64,000 nucleotides of DNA from positions 17,718-81,717 of the forward strand of contig NZ_JAIQDE010000037.1 in the NCBI RefSeq assembly GCF_020037015.1, given 5' to 3'. The position numbers and the translations under genes were made by a program. Positions 25,765-34,715 of the stretch are shown here, in pieces (position 1 is the first letter of the stretch; each line of letters begins with the position of its first letter). The notes under the pieces are model-generated. The model saw only the letters and a list, made by a program, of their open reading frames with translations. It was not told the origin of the DNA and did no database searches. The DNA comes from Corallococcus sp. AS-1-6. GTDB lineage: Bacteria; Myxococcota; Myxococcia; Myxococcales; Myxococcaceae.

Positions 25765-27602
25765 GCGGCCCTCCTTCCACCGGACGGGTTCCGGCGCACG
25801 CGCAGCGCCTCCCAGGCCTGCTTGAGCTCCAGCAGCTTCTGCTCCAGGCCCATGTCGCGCGCGGCCTCGTCCAGCACCTCGTCCACGTGCGTGAAGCGCA
25901 TGGAGCCGAGCAGCGGGTGCTCTCGCGTGCCCACGTCGTAGCGCAGGTCCCCTCTGGCGGACTCCAGGTCTCCGTTGCGGTGCAGGAGCAACACGCCGCT
26001 GGCCAGCAGGTCCTTCGCTCGCGCCACCGGGTTGAGCGCGGAGAGGAACAGCCCCACCGCCCCGGGCAACAGCGGCCGCGCGGCGTGCTGGTGGCCCGCC
26101 GGGAAGATGTTGCTGGAGAAGACCAGGTCCGCGCCCGCGTGGAGCAGCACGTCCACCGGCACCATGCTGGTGAAGGCCCCGTCCACGTAGCGCGCGGGCG
26201 GCTGGAGCGTGGGCGCCCAGACGCCCGGCGCCGAGCCGCTCGCGCGCACCGCCAGCGCCAGCGGCCCCTTCTCCAGCACCACGCAGCGGCCCGTGGTCAG
26301 GTCCGTCGTCACCGGCAGGAAGCCCACGGCCAGCTCCTCCAACGCCAGGTCCCCCAGGTCGCCGCGCACCAGCCACTCCATGGCCTGCGTCGTCACGACC
26401 GAGGACAGCGCCGCGGCCGACAGGTGCCCGCCCCGCGCGCGGTGCTGGAGCCGCCGCAGGCCGTCCAGGCCCTCGCGCCCGTCGCGCGCCGTGCCGCAGT
26501 AGTACGCCCCCACCAGCGAGCCCATGCTCGCGCCGCTGAGGAGGTCCACCGGCACGTCCAGCGCGGCCAGCCGCCGCAACAGGTGCACGTGGTAGAAGCC
26601 CCACACGCCGCCGCCGCTGAGCGCCAGCCCCACGCGCCGGCCGGTGATGGCGCGCGCCCACCGCGACAGCGCGTCCCGCGTCCCCGCGTCCAGGCCCAGC
26701 GCCGCCAGCGGCCTGGCGTCCCCGGGCCGCACCACCAGCCGCTCCCAGTCCAGCCGCAGCCGGCACCCGGGCGGCGGCGCTTCCTCGTCCCACCCGTCCT
26801 CGTCCGGCAGCGAGCGCCCTCGCAACGTCGGGCTGCCCTGCGGCTGCCACGGCGACAGCAGCACGGTGGGCAGCACCGGCGCTCCCGGCGTCCCCACGCC
26901 GTCCGCCTCTCCCTCCGGCGGCACGAGCCGCACCTCGCGCGGCGTCAGCGACTCCGGCACCGGCACGCCATCCACCAGCACGCAGTCGAAGTCCTCGCCC
27001 TCGGCCAGCAGCGGCGCGCCCGGCGCCACCGTGCGGCGGAACACGCGGTCGGCTCCGCGCACCGTGCCCTCCGCGCGCTTCGCCCCCGCGCGCACGAGCA
27101 GCACCCGGTCCCCGAAGTCGTGGACCATCACCTTCGCCACCAGCTCCACCAGCACGGACAGCGTCGCGGGCGGCAGCTCCAGCCCCTGCGCCGCGCGGAA
27201 CGTCACCACGTCCACGCGAGCCGCCGCGCCGCCGCGAGGCACCACCGTCACCGCCTCCAGCTCCTCGCGGGGAAGGAAGAGCGCGTGCGACGCGGACGCC
27301 GCCGTCACCGTGACGGGCCACGTGCCGCGCGCGAGCGCCTCCACGCCCAGCGACATCCCCGCGCGCAGGTGCAGCAGCACCGTCCCCGCCGCCGTCACCC
27401 GCCACTCGCCCGAGCGCAGCAGGTAGAGGCCGTCCACCGGCTCGCCCTCACGGCAGAGGACCTCGCCGGGCCGAGGCTCCACCGGCCGGGCCCGCTCCAG
27501 CAGGCGGATCAGGGCGGACGCACGCGCGTGGCGCAGCACGGGGGCTTGCTTCAACGTGTACAGCCACCGACGCCGCTCATCGACAGTCAGGGGAGAAGCC
27601 AT
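25761..27602 (-). CDS. Patatin-like phospholipase with cyclic-nucleotide-binding domain
   Basis: 613 residues. The N-terminal ~130 residues form a cNMP-binding/CRP-like domain (PGEVLCREGEPVDGLYLLRSGEWRV). A middle region of ~200 residues has no recognised motif and includes an acidic loop (DEDGWDEE). The patatin domain follows, with the oxyanion loop SGGGVWGFYH, nucleophile Ser in GASMG and catalytic Asp in YVDGAF. The architecture is that of NTE-like esterases, which release fatty acids from phospholipids; cyclic nucleotide or another ligand may gate activity. No membrane helix is visible. It is the first gene of the patatin / KAS III-like / acyltransferase operon, with 4-base overlaps throughout. 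It starts 87 bases after the RND efflux operon on the same strand. Confidence 0.9.
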   Translation of the reverse strand: MASPLTVDERRRWLYTLKQAPVLRHARASALIRLLERARPVEPRPGEVLCREGEPVDGLYLLRSGEWRVTAAGTVLLHLRAGMSLGVEALARGTWPVTVTAASASHALFLPREELEAVTVVPRGGAAARVDVVTFRAAQGLELPPATLSVLVELVAKVMVHDFGDRVLLVRAGAKRAEGTVRGADRVFRRTVAPGAPLLAEGEDFDCVLVDGVPVPESLTPREVRLVPPEGEADGVGTPGAPVLPTVLLSPWQPQGSPTLRGRSLPDEDGWDEEAPPPGCRLRLDWERLVVRPGDARPLAALGLDAGTRDALSRWARAITGRRVGLALSGGGVWGFYHVHLLRRLAALDVPVDLLSGASMGSLVGAYYCGTARDGREGLDGLRRLQHRARGGHLSAAALSSVVTTQAMEWLVRGDLGDLALEELAVGFLPVTTDLTTGRCVVLEKGPLALAVRASGSAPGVWAPTLQPPARYVDGAFTSMVPVDVLLHAGADLVFSSNIFPAGHQHAARPLLPGAVGLFLSALNPVARAKDLLASGVLLLHRNGDLESARGDLRYDVGTREHPLLGSMRFTHVDEVLDEAARDMGLEQKLLELKQAWEALRVRRNPSGGRRAA

Positions 27603-27689
27603 GCGTCGCCCAAGGATAACCAGGACGCTCCGGCGCCGGATAGCGCACCGGAGTGCCTGCCCGCTGTGCGGGTCCTCCGCGACGCGTCG

Positions 27690-30600
27690 CTACGCCGGCT
27701 GGGGTCGCGGCGGCTCCCCCTCGGGAGGGAGGGACGGCGGCGGATTCCTCGGACCGCCTGATGAATTGCCGTGCTTGCGGTTTTTCAGGATCTTCGTGCG
27801 CGCGCCCTCGACCAGCGCGTAGAGCACCGGGATGAAGATGAGGTTCACGAAGGTGGAGAAGAGCATGCCGCCGAAGACGGCCGTGCCCAGCGACTTGCGC
27901 GCGGAGGCGCCCGCGCCGCTGGCCAGCATCAGCGGCACCACGCCGAAGAGGAACGCGAAGGACGTCATCAGGATGGGCCGCAGGCGCGTCTCCGCCGCGT
28001 TGATGGCGGACTCCACCACGCCCTGGCCCTGCGCGCGGAGCTGCTCGCCGAACTCCACGATGAGGATGGCGTTCTTCGACGCGAGGCCCACCAGCATCAC
28101 CAGACCCACCTGACAGAACACGTCGTTCACCAGCCCGCGCAGGTTCTGCAGGAGCAGCGCGCCCATCATCGCGACGGGCACCGCGAGCATGACGACGAAG
28201 GGCAGGGCGAAGCTCTCGTACTGCGCGGCCAGCACCAGGAACACGAACACGATGCCCAGCGCGAAGATGACGAGCACGGTGTTGCCCGCGCTCTTCTGCT
28301 CCTGGGACAGGCCCGTCCACTCGTAGGTGAAGCCCGGCGGCAGGGCCTGCTTCGCGACCTCCTCCATGGCGGAGAGCGCCTGGCCGGTGGAGACGCCGGG
28401 GGCGCCCTGGCCGTTGATGTTGGCGGAGCGGAAGAGGTTGTAGTGGGTGATGTTCTGCGCGCTGGTGATGGGCGTCACCTTCACCAGCGCCTCCAGCGGC
28501 ACCATGGCCCCGGTGTCCGAGCGCACGTAGAAGCTGCCGATGTCCTTCGGGTTGTCACGGAAGGGTGTCGCGGCCTGCACGAACACGCGGTAGACGCGGT
28601 TGGCGAAGGTGAAGTCGTTCACGTACTGGCTGCCCAGGTACACCTGGAGCGTGGAGAACAGCGAGGACAGGGGCACGCCCAGGGCCTTGGCCTTCTCCCG
28701 GTCCACGTCGATGTTGAGCTGCGGCGAGCCCGCGGTGAACGCGGAGAACACGCCGCGCAGCCGCTGCTCCTGGCTCGCCTTGCCCACCAGCGCCTGCGTG
28801 GCCTGCGCCAATTCCTCCAGCGTGCGGCCGCCCTGCTGGTCCTCCAGCACGAACTCGAAGCCGCCCACGCTGCCCACGCCGCGGATGGCGGGCGGTTGCA
28901 GGGGCAGCACGCGCGCGCCGCCCACGGCGCTCAGCGGACCGCGCAGGCGCTCCACCAGCCCCGCGACGCTGGACTCCTTCGCCTTGCGCTCCTCCCAGGG
29001 CTTCAGGTTGATGAAGAGCGAGCCGTAGTTGGCGCCCGTGCCCAGCAGCGAGAAGCCGCCCACGGTGAAGATCTGCGTCACCTCCTGCTGCTGCTTGATG
29101 ATGTCCTCCACCTGGATGAGCACGTTGCGCGTGTACTCCAGCGACGTGCCCTCCGGGCCCTGCACCGCGATGATGAGGTAGCCCTGGTCCTCGTCCGGGA
29201 TGAAGCCCGTGGGCGTGGCCCGGTAGAGCAGGCCCGTGCCCACGAGGAACAGCGCGAAGATGCCCACCACCAGCCACCGCGCCTTGCCCAGCATCAGGCC
29301 CAACAGCTTCCCGTAGCCGCGCCGGAGCGCGTCCAGGCCCTGGTCGAACTTGCGCGCCAGCACGAACTTCTGGCCCTCGTTGGGGCGCAGGAGGCGCGCG
29401 CACAGCGCGGGGGACAGCGTGAGCGCGACGAGCGCGGAGAGGCTGATGGAGAACGCGATGGTGAGCGCGAACTGGCGGTAGATGGCGCCGGTGGTGCCGG
29501 GGAAGAAGGACACCGGGATGAACACCGCGGACAGCACCAGCGCGGTGGCCACCACCACGCCGGCCACCTGCTGCATGCCCCGGTGCGTGGCCTCCTTCGC
29601 GTCCACCTTCTCGTGCTCGATGACGCGCTCCACGTTCTCGATGACCACGATGGCGTCATCCACGACGAGGCCCGTGGCCAGCGTGAGGCCGAAGAGGGTC
29701 AGCGTGTTGAGCGAGAAGCCGAACGCGTTGACGAACATGAACGTGCCCACCAGCGACACCGGCAGCGTCGTCACCGCCACCAGCACGCTGCGCCAGCCGT
29801 GCAGGAAGATGAAGATGACCAGGATGACCAGCAGGATGGCCTCGCCCAGCGCGTGGAGCACCTCCTCGATGGAGGCGCTCACCGCGGCCGTGGTGTCGAA
29901 CGCCACCTGATAGGTGAGGCCCGGCGGGAAGTTGGCGGACAGCCGTTGGAGCTCCGCCTCCACGCCCTCGCGCACCGCCAGCGCGTTGGAGCCGGGCAAC
30001 TGCGTGATGCCCAGGCCCACCGCGTCCTGGCCGTTGAAGCGCAGGAGCTGCTGGTAGTTCTCCGCGCCCAGTTGCACGCTGCCCACGTCGCGGATGCGCA
30101 CCAGGGCGCCGTCCCGGCCGCGCTGGATGACGATGGCGCCGAACTCCTCCGCGGACGTGAGCTGGCCCTTCACCTGGAGGGACAACTGGTACGCCTGCTC
30201 CTTGGAGGACGGGGCCTGGCCCACCTTGCCCGCGCCCACCTGGACGTTCTGCTCCTGCAGCGCGCTCACCACGTCCTGCGCGGTGAGGCTCCTGCGGGCC
30301 AGCTCCGAGGGGTCCAGCCACAGGCGCATGGCGAAGCGGCGCTCTCCGAAGATGCGCACGTCGCCCACGCCCTTCACGCGCAGGAGCGCGTCACGGATGT
30401 AGACGTCCGCGTAGTTGCTGATGAACTCCGTGTCGTAGCGCTTCTCCTTGTCATAGACGCCAAAGGAGACGAGCAGTTGTGTCTGCGCCTTGCGCACGGT
30501 GACGCCCAGCGCGTTCACCTGCGAGGGCAACTGCGGCGTGGCGGTGGCCACGCGGTTCTGCACGTCCACCGCGGCCAGGTCCACGTCGCGCGACGGGTCG

Positions 30601-30884
30601 AACGTGGCGGTGATGGTGCACTGGCCGTCGTTGGTGCTGGTGGAGGACATGTAGCGCATGCCCTCCATGCCGTTGAGCTGGCGCTCCAGCACGGTGGTGA
30701 CGGCGCTCTCCACCGTCTCCGCGGACGCGCCGGTGTACGTGGCCGTGATTTGGACCTGCGGCAGCGCCAGCTCCGGGTACTGCTCGATGGGGAGGCTGGG
30801 GATGGAGATGGCGCCCACCAGCGTGATGAGGATGGACAGCACGCTGGAGAAGACGGGGCGCTGGATGAAGAAGTCGGTGAACAT
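27690..30884 (-). CDS. RND efflux transporter permease (AcrB/HAE1 family)
   Basis: 1064 residues, the normal AcrB length. It starts MFTDFFIQRPVFSSVLSI as HAE1 transporters do. Twelve membrane helices are expected. The proton-relay aspartates are in LVVDDAIVVIENVERV, followed by FIPVSFFPGTTGAIYRQFA. The second half has the matching GLASKNAILIVEF motif and ends in a short charged, Pro-rich tail. It is the inner-membrane pump of a tripartite exporter using proton motive force; the substrates are probably drugs, solvents or metabolites. It is the last gene of the outer-membrane factor / adaptor / pump operon, starting 9 bases after the adaptor stop. Confidence 0.95.
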   Translation of the reverse strand: MFTDFFIQRPVFSSVLSILITLVGAISIPSLPIEQYPELALPQVQITATYTGASAETVESAVTTVLERQLNGMEGMRYMSSTSTNDGQCTITATFDPSRDVDLAAVDVQNRVATATPQLPSQVNALGVTVRKAQTQLLVSFGVYDKEKRYDTEFISNYADVYIRDALLRVKGVGDVRIFGERRFAMRLWLDPSELARRSLTAQDVVSALQEQNVQVGAGKVGQAPSSKEQAYQLSLQVKGQLTSAEEFGAIVIQRGRDGALVRIRDVGSVQLGAENYQQLLRFNGQDAVGLGITQLPGSNALAVREGVEAELQRLSANFPPGLTYQVAFDTTAAVSASIEEVLHALGEAILLVILVIFIFLHGWRSVLVAVTTLPVSLVGTFMFVNAFGFSLNTLTLFGLTLATGLVVDDAIVVIENVERVIEHEKVDAKEATHRGMQQVAGVVVATALVLSAVFIPVSFFPGTTGAIYRQFALTIAFSISLSALVALTLSPALCARLLRPNEGQKFVLARKFDQGLDALRRGYGKLLGLMLGKARWLVVGIFALFLVGTGLLYRATPTGFIPDEDQGYLIIAVQGPEGTSLEYTRNVLIQVEDIIKQQQEVTQIFTVGGFSLLGTGANYGSLFINLKPWEERKAKESSVAGLVERLRGPLSAVGGARVLPLQPPAIRGVGSVGGFEFVLEDQQGGRTLEELAQATQALVGKASQEQRLRGVFSAFTAGSPQLNIDVDREKAKALGVPLSSLFSTLQVYLGSQYVNDFTFANRVYRVFVQAATPFRDNPKDIGSFYVRSDTGAMVPLEALVKVTPITSAQNITHYNLFRSANINGQGAPGVSTGQALSAMEEVAKQALPPGFTYEWTGLSQEQKSAGNTVLVIFALGIVFVFLVLAAQYESFALPFVVMLAVPVAMMGALLLQNLRGLVNDVFCQVGLVMLVGLASKNAILIVEFGEQLRAQGQGVVESAINAAETRLRPILMTSFAFLFGVVPLMLASGAGASARKSLGTAVFGGMLFSTFVNLIFIPVLYALVEGARTKILKNRKHGNSSGGPRNPPPSLPPEGEPPRPQPA

Positions 30885-30893
30885 GGCAGCCCC

Positions 30894-32102
30894 CTAGCGG
30901 CCCGCGTCCGCGCCGCCGCCCATGCCCTGGGCGGGTGGCAGGGGCATGCCTTCGGTCTGGCCCTGCGCCTGTGGCGCGGGCTTCGGCTGGATGGGCATGC
31001 CGTCCCGCAGTTGCTGCACCCCGCTGATGATGACCTGGGTGCCCGCGTCCAGGCCCTTGAGCACCTCGTAGTCGTTGCCCTCCACCAGCCCCAGCGTCAC
31101 CGGCTGGCGCTTCACCACGGTGCCCGCGTCGCCCTCACCCACCACCAGGGCGAAGGACTGGCTGCCCTGCCGCGTCACCGCGGTGGTGGGCATCTTCAAG
31201 GCCTCGCGCACGTCGTAGACGAGCTGCGCGCGGACCAACTGGCCCGCGCGCAGGCCCACGGTGTTGTCGAAGGCGGCCTTCACCTCCACCAACTGCGTGT
31301 TCGGGTTGGGGGTGGGGGCGACGAAGAAGGCGGGGGCGCGGACGACGGGCTCGCCGTCCTCGTCGAGGACCTCCAGCGGGGTCTGCCCCACCTTCACCCG
31401 CGCGGCCTGGTCCACGGGCACCTGCACGGACAGCTCCAGGGCGCGGCTCTGGTCCACGATGGTGAGCGCCGTCTGCGGCGTCACGTAGTCGCCTAGCTTC
31501 ACGGGGATGTCGCCCACGACGCCGTCGAAGGGGGCGCTCACGTTGAAGAAGCCCAGTTGCACCTGCTGGTTCTGGATCTGCGCCTCCGCGGCCTGGGCCT
31601 GGGCCTCGGCTTGCGCGGCCTGGGCCACGGCCTGCTCGTAGTCCTGGCGGCTGACGAGCCCCTCCCGGAGGAGCTGCGCGCTGCGCTCGCGCGTCCTTCG
31701 CGCGAACTCGCGGTTGGCGACGGCGGAGGCCTTCTGGGCCTGGGTGGCGCGCAGGGAGGCCTGCTCCTGGCGAGGGTCCACGACGAGCAGCACCTGGCCG
31801 GCCTTCACCTTCTGGCCGGGGCGGATGGGGATCTTCTGGATGTAGCCGGCGACCTGCGGGACGACGGTGATGCTGCTGCGGGAGATGAGGGTGCCCACGT
31901 ACTCGCTCGTGTCGCGCACCGGGCCGGGCTTCACCGCCATCACCTGCACGGGGACGGGCTTGCCGCTGCCCGGGCCCTGCTGGCCTCCCTGGGGGCCGCC
32001 TCCGGGCGCGGCCTGGCCGGGGCCCTTGCCGCCGCTGCACCCGCCTGTCGTCAGCGCGAGGAAGAGACCCCACGCGCCCCAACCGCGCCTCACCAATCGC
32101 AT
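30894..32102 (-). CDS. RND efflux periplasmic adaptor lipoprotein (MFP)
   Basis: 402 residues. The leader ends ALTTGGC, a lipobox, so it is an inner-membrane-anchored periplasmic lipoprotein. Gly/Pro-rich linkers follow. The adaptor core has GTLISRSSITVVPQVAGYIQKIPIRPGQKVKAGQVLL, a helical hairpin and the beta-barrel region ending KMPTTAVTRQGSQSFALVVGEG. It bridges the AcrB-like pump and the TolC-like channel. Its start overlaps the end of the outer-membrane channel gene by 13 bases. The C-terminal tail is Gly/Gln/Pro-rich and probably disordered. Confidence 0.93.
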   Translation of the reverse strand: MRLVRRGWGAWGLFLALTTGGCSGGKGPGQAAPGGGPQGGQQGPGSGKPVPVQVMAVKPGPVRDTSEYVGTLISRSSITVVPQVAGYIQKIPIRPGQKVKAGQVLLVVDPRQEQASLRATQAQKASAVANREFARRTRERSAQLLREGLVSRQDYEQAVAQAAQAEAQAQAAEAQIQNQQVQLGFFNVSAPFDGVVGDIPVKLGDYVTPQTALTIVDQSRALELSVQVPVDQAARVKVGQTPLEVLDEDGEPVVRAPAFFVAPTPNPNTQLVEVKAAFDNTVGLRAGQLVRAQLVYDVREALKMPTTAVTRQGSQSFALVVGEGDAGTVVKRQPVTLGLVEGNDYEVLKGLDAGTQVIISGVQQLRDGMPIQPKPAPQAQGQTEGMPLPPAQGMGGGADAGR

Positions 32103-33703
32103 GCCGCCTCCGACAGGAATGCATCCACCACGGCCTGGCGGTACTGGAAGTCCCGGAGGACGAGCTCCAGTTCGGCCTGACGCAGGGCCCCGGCTGACTG
32201 CACCAGCTCGAGGCTCGTTCCGGTGCCCACCTCGAAGCTGCGGCGGGTGAGCCGGTCATTCTCTTCCGCGAGCCCGCGCTCGCGCTCCGCGAGGGCGCGC
32301 GTCGTCTGGGTCACCTGCACGGCGCGCTTCGCCTGGGTGACCTCCACGACGATGTCGCGCTCGCGGGAGGTGGCGTCCGCGCGGGCCTGCTCCAACTGGC
32401 CGCGGGCCTGTCGCAGGCGGCCCTCGCGCGCGCCGCCGTCCCAGAAGGGCAGCACCAGGCTGGCGCCGACGTTCCAGATGGGGACCTCGGCGAAGCCCGG
32501 GTTGACGGTGAGCGCGGTGGTGGTGCTGGTGAGGTCCAGGGTGGGCGCGTATTGGCGGTACACCTCGCCGATGGCGCGTTCGGCCACCACCTGGCGGGAG
32601 CGCGCGGCGGCGATGTCCGGGCGGTTCTCCAGGGACTCCAGCGTGCGGCAGGTGTTCTTCGCGCCCTGGAGCAGGGTGGTCAGCTCCAGGCCCGGCTTGA
32701 GGCCCACGGGGGACGGGGTGCCCAGGGCGAGCCCGAGCGCCTCGCGCGCCTGGCGCAGGTTCTCGTCTCCGGTGACGACGTTGCGGCGCGCGGCCTGGGC
32801 GTCCTGCTCCACTCGGACGACGTCCAGGCGGGTGCCGGCGCCCAGCTCGAAGCGGCGCTGCGCCAGGGCCAGCCGCTCCAGCGCGGTGCGCAGGTTGACG
32901 CGGTTGACCTCCGCCAGGCGCTCGTTGGAGGACACGGAGACCAGCGCCTGCGCGAGTCCGCGGGTGAGCTGCCGGCGCGTCTCCGCGAGCGACAGGCTGG
33001 CGGTGCGGCGCGACTCCTTGGCGCTGCCCAGGGCGTAGAGGCTGGCCAGGTCCACGACGGGGACGTTCGCGCTGAGCACGCCGATGCCCAGCAGCTCCGT
33101 GGGGGTGAAGCCCCCGGCGCCGCTCACGCCACCGCCGATGCCGCCGCCGATGCCACCGCCCACGGCGGGGATTTTCGGGTTGAGCACGTTGTATTGGGCG
33201 GACAGGGTGCCGGAGACGGAGGGCAGCAGGTTGGCGAGCGCGATGCGCCACGTGCCCGCGGCGACCTCGACCTGGCCGAGGGCGGCCTGGAGGTCGGGGG
33301 AGCGCTGGCGCAGGAGCGTGAGCGCTTCGTTCCAGGACTGGAGCTCCAGGGGCGCGGCGGGCGCGGGAGCGAGCAGCGGATCCGACACGTTCGCCTGGAA
33401 CGGCGGGGGCACTTCAGGGACGTCGTCCGGGCTCTGGGACGGGGTGCTGGCGCGGCCGGGCCGCGGCGGAGCGGGAGCCCGGGGTGTGTTCGGGGCCGGG
33501 GCGGCGGGCGCGGGAGCGGTGGGAGCCGGCGTGGGCGCGGCGGGTGGCGCCACGGAGGGCGGCGGAGGCGCGGGTGGAGCGCGCTGCGGTGGCGCGGTGT
33601 ATTGCGCGAGGACGGGACGGAAGGGTCCGGAGCCGGTGGGCGCTGGTGGCGCACCGGGGATTCCGGCGGGAACCAGCAGGGCTGCGAACACGAGCGCGTT
33701 CAT
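32090..33703 (-). CDS. TolC-family outer membrane efflux protein
   Basis: 537 residues. The ATG at 33703 has GGAG eight bases upstream and gives a hydrophobic leader (MNALVFAALLVPAG). About 100 residues rich in Pro and Ala follow (34-110), unusual for TolC proteins. The body has the duplicated OEP helices: WNEALTLLRQRSPDLQAALGQVE, QRRFELGAGTRLDVVRVEQDAQAARRN and, in repeat 2, RRSFEVGTGTSLELVQSAGALRQAELELV. It forms the trimeric channel across the outer membrane for the pump encoded downstream. It is the first gene of the operon. Two adjacent inverted repeats ~110-150 bases upstream may be control sites. Confidence 0.92.
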   Translation of the reverse strand: MNALVFAALLVPAGIPGAPPAPTGSGPFRPVLAQYTAPPQRAPPAPPPPSVAPPAAPTPAPTAPAPAAPAPNTPRAPAPPRPGRASTPSQSPDDVPEVPPPFQANVSDPLLAPAPAAPLELQSWNEALTLLRQRSPDLQAALGQVEVAAGTWRIALANLLPSVSGTLSAQYNVLNPKIPAVGGGIGGGIGGGVSGAGGFTPTELLGIGVLSANVPVVDLASLYALGSAKESRRTASLSLAETRRQLTRGLAQALVSVSSNERLAEVNRVNLRTALERLALAQRRFELGAGTRLDVVRVEQDAQAARRNVVTGDENLRQAREALGLALGTPSPVGLKPGLELTTLLQGAKNTCRTLESLENRPDIAAARSRQVVAERAIGEVYRQYAPTLDLTSTTTALTVNPGFAEVPIWNVGASLVLPFWDGGAREGRLRQARGQLEQARADATSRERDIVVEVTQAKRAVQVTQTTRALAERERGLAEENDRLTRRSFEVGTGTSLELVQSAGALRQAELELVLRDFQYRQAVVDAFLSEAACDW

Positions 33704-33813
33704 AAGGGATGCTCCCCAGGTAGGGGCGAAGCCAGCCCCCCGCCACGGTTCGCGCCCCCCGGCGCTCCAGTGGACAACACAGCAGGGCGAGGAAGTGCTC
33801 AGCAGTCGATGCA

Positions 33814-33829
33814 CGGACCTGGAGGTCCG
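33814..33829. promoter_or_regulatory. Perfect 7-2-7 palindrome upstream of efflux operon
   Basis: CGGACCT-GG-AGGTCCG is perfectly symmetrical with a 2-base centre, 111 bases upstream of the TolC-like gene start. This spacing and symmetry suit a dimeric repressor such as the TetR or MarR regulators that often control efflux operons. No such regulator is encoded nearby. Confidence 0.45.
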
Positions 33830-33833
33830 GGGT

Positions 33834-33855
33834 TGCCCTTACGGATGCAAGGGCA
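33834..33855. repeat. Inverted repeat with 8-base loop, beside the efflux palindrome
   Basis: TGCCCTT and AAGGGCA pair perfectly around ACGGATGC. It lies 4 bases from the palindrome at 33814-33829. It could be a second operator or part of a leader hairpin. Confidence 0.35.
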
Positions 33856-34063
33856 GGGAAGGGGGAGGGGCTCGTGGAGACATGGCGCGTCCTGACGCGG
33901 GCTGGGACAAGGGAAGCGCCAACGTGCGTCACGAACGCCAAGCAGGCGTCTGTCTTCAGGGGAGGGCGCGCGTTCAGGAAGCCACGTCCGTCCTACCGGC
34001 CGGATCATGTGTCGTGGCCCGCTTCAATGGGAGATTATCTTGTTTTGATGGTATTGATGGCTG

Positions 34064-34705
34064 ATGCGGAATTTCTGGAGATTGTTCCTGTGGGTCGTTG
34101 CGATCGGGCTTGGGTTCGTGTCCTGTGTGGGTGCCAGCCCGGTTCCGGTCGAGGATCGCGACTACGGACTCATGAATGGTGCCGTATGGGTGCGAGGCCC
34201 CTGGGATGCCATCCAACCCTCCGCTGACATCGATGCAGTCATCGATCAGCTCTGCCCCGCCGTCATGGAGCTGCCGCGCGCCCAGGGGCGTGAGTATGGA
34301 CAGGAATACTGCGGGGTCCTCTACTCCGTGGGAGACGGTGCCTACTCGGCGAGCATGCCATCTCCGCTTGGACCGCTCTTGAAGGCGACTCCTGAGCAAC
34401 AGAAGAGCTGCAAGCAGCCGAACTTCGTTCGGGACTCACGAGGCGCGGTGAAGATCCAGGCGGACTACCACAGCCACCCCTGGGCCAACTCACGCATGTC
34501 CAGGCCGGACCGAGCAGAGGCGCGTCAGAGGTACTCCATCCGGCTCCAGTTTGACACGGCATGCCGGGTGATGAAGCTGGTCCCGTACATCGGTGAAGCC
34601 AGACCTGGAGAAGTCTATGAACGGCGCGGGAAGCGCTGGGCGCTCATCGGTATCGTCAAGCCAGAGCACAAAGCCACGGGTCTGATGACCGCCGTGACGG
34701 AGTAA
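34064..34705 (+). CDS. Exported protein with JAMM-type metal-binding motif (DUF4329-like)
   Basis: 213 residues. A hydrophobic leader (WRLFLWVVAIGLGFVSC) ends in a possible lipobox. The key motif is HSHPWANSRMSRPD, an exact fit to the JAMM/MPN+ pattern H-(S/T)-H-x7-S-x2-D. A candidate upstream glutamate is in QEYCGVLYS. JAMM proteins are zinc isopeptidases or peptidases; DUF4329 and related JAB-like domains with this motif occur in bacterial toxins and cell-wall enzymes. Four or five cysteines could form disulfides after export. The ATG at 34064 lacks a strong ribosome site. Codon use is less GC-biased than in neighbours. A second lipoprotein gene follows after 10 bases and is probably co-transcribed. 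Confidence 0.6.
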   Translation: MRNFWRLFLWVVAIGLGFVSCVGASPVPVEDRDYGLMNGAVWVRGPWDAIQPSADIDAVIDQLCPAVMELPRAQGREYGQEYCGVLYSVGDGAYSASMPSPLGPLLKATPEQQKSCKQPNFVRDSRGAVKIQADYHSHPWANSRMSRPDRAEARQRYSIRLQFDTACRVMKLVPYIGEARPGEVYERRGKRWALIGIVKPEHKATGLMTAVTE

Positions 34706-34715
34706 TGCCCCGCCT

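Larger units (their letters stand above)
33704..34063. other. 360-base divergent intergenic region
   Basis: This lies between the efflux operon (leftward) and the JAMM-like lipoprotein gene (rightward). It holds two adjacent inverted repeats at 33814-33855 and, from about 34010 to 34060, an AT-richer stretch (AGATTATCTTG and TTTTGATGG) that may be the promoter of the rightward gene. I see no convincing small gene. Confidence 0.6.

Noticed and set aside
27771..31496. A 1241-codon open frame antisense to the RND pump and adaptor genes
   Set aside because: It has low-complexity His/Glu/Arg/Gln composition and no domain; the opposite strand holds intact efflux genes.
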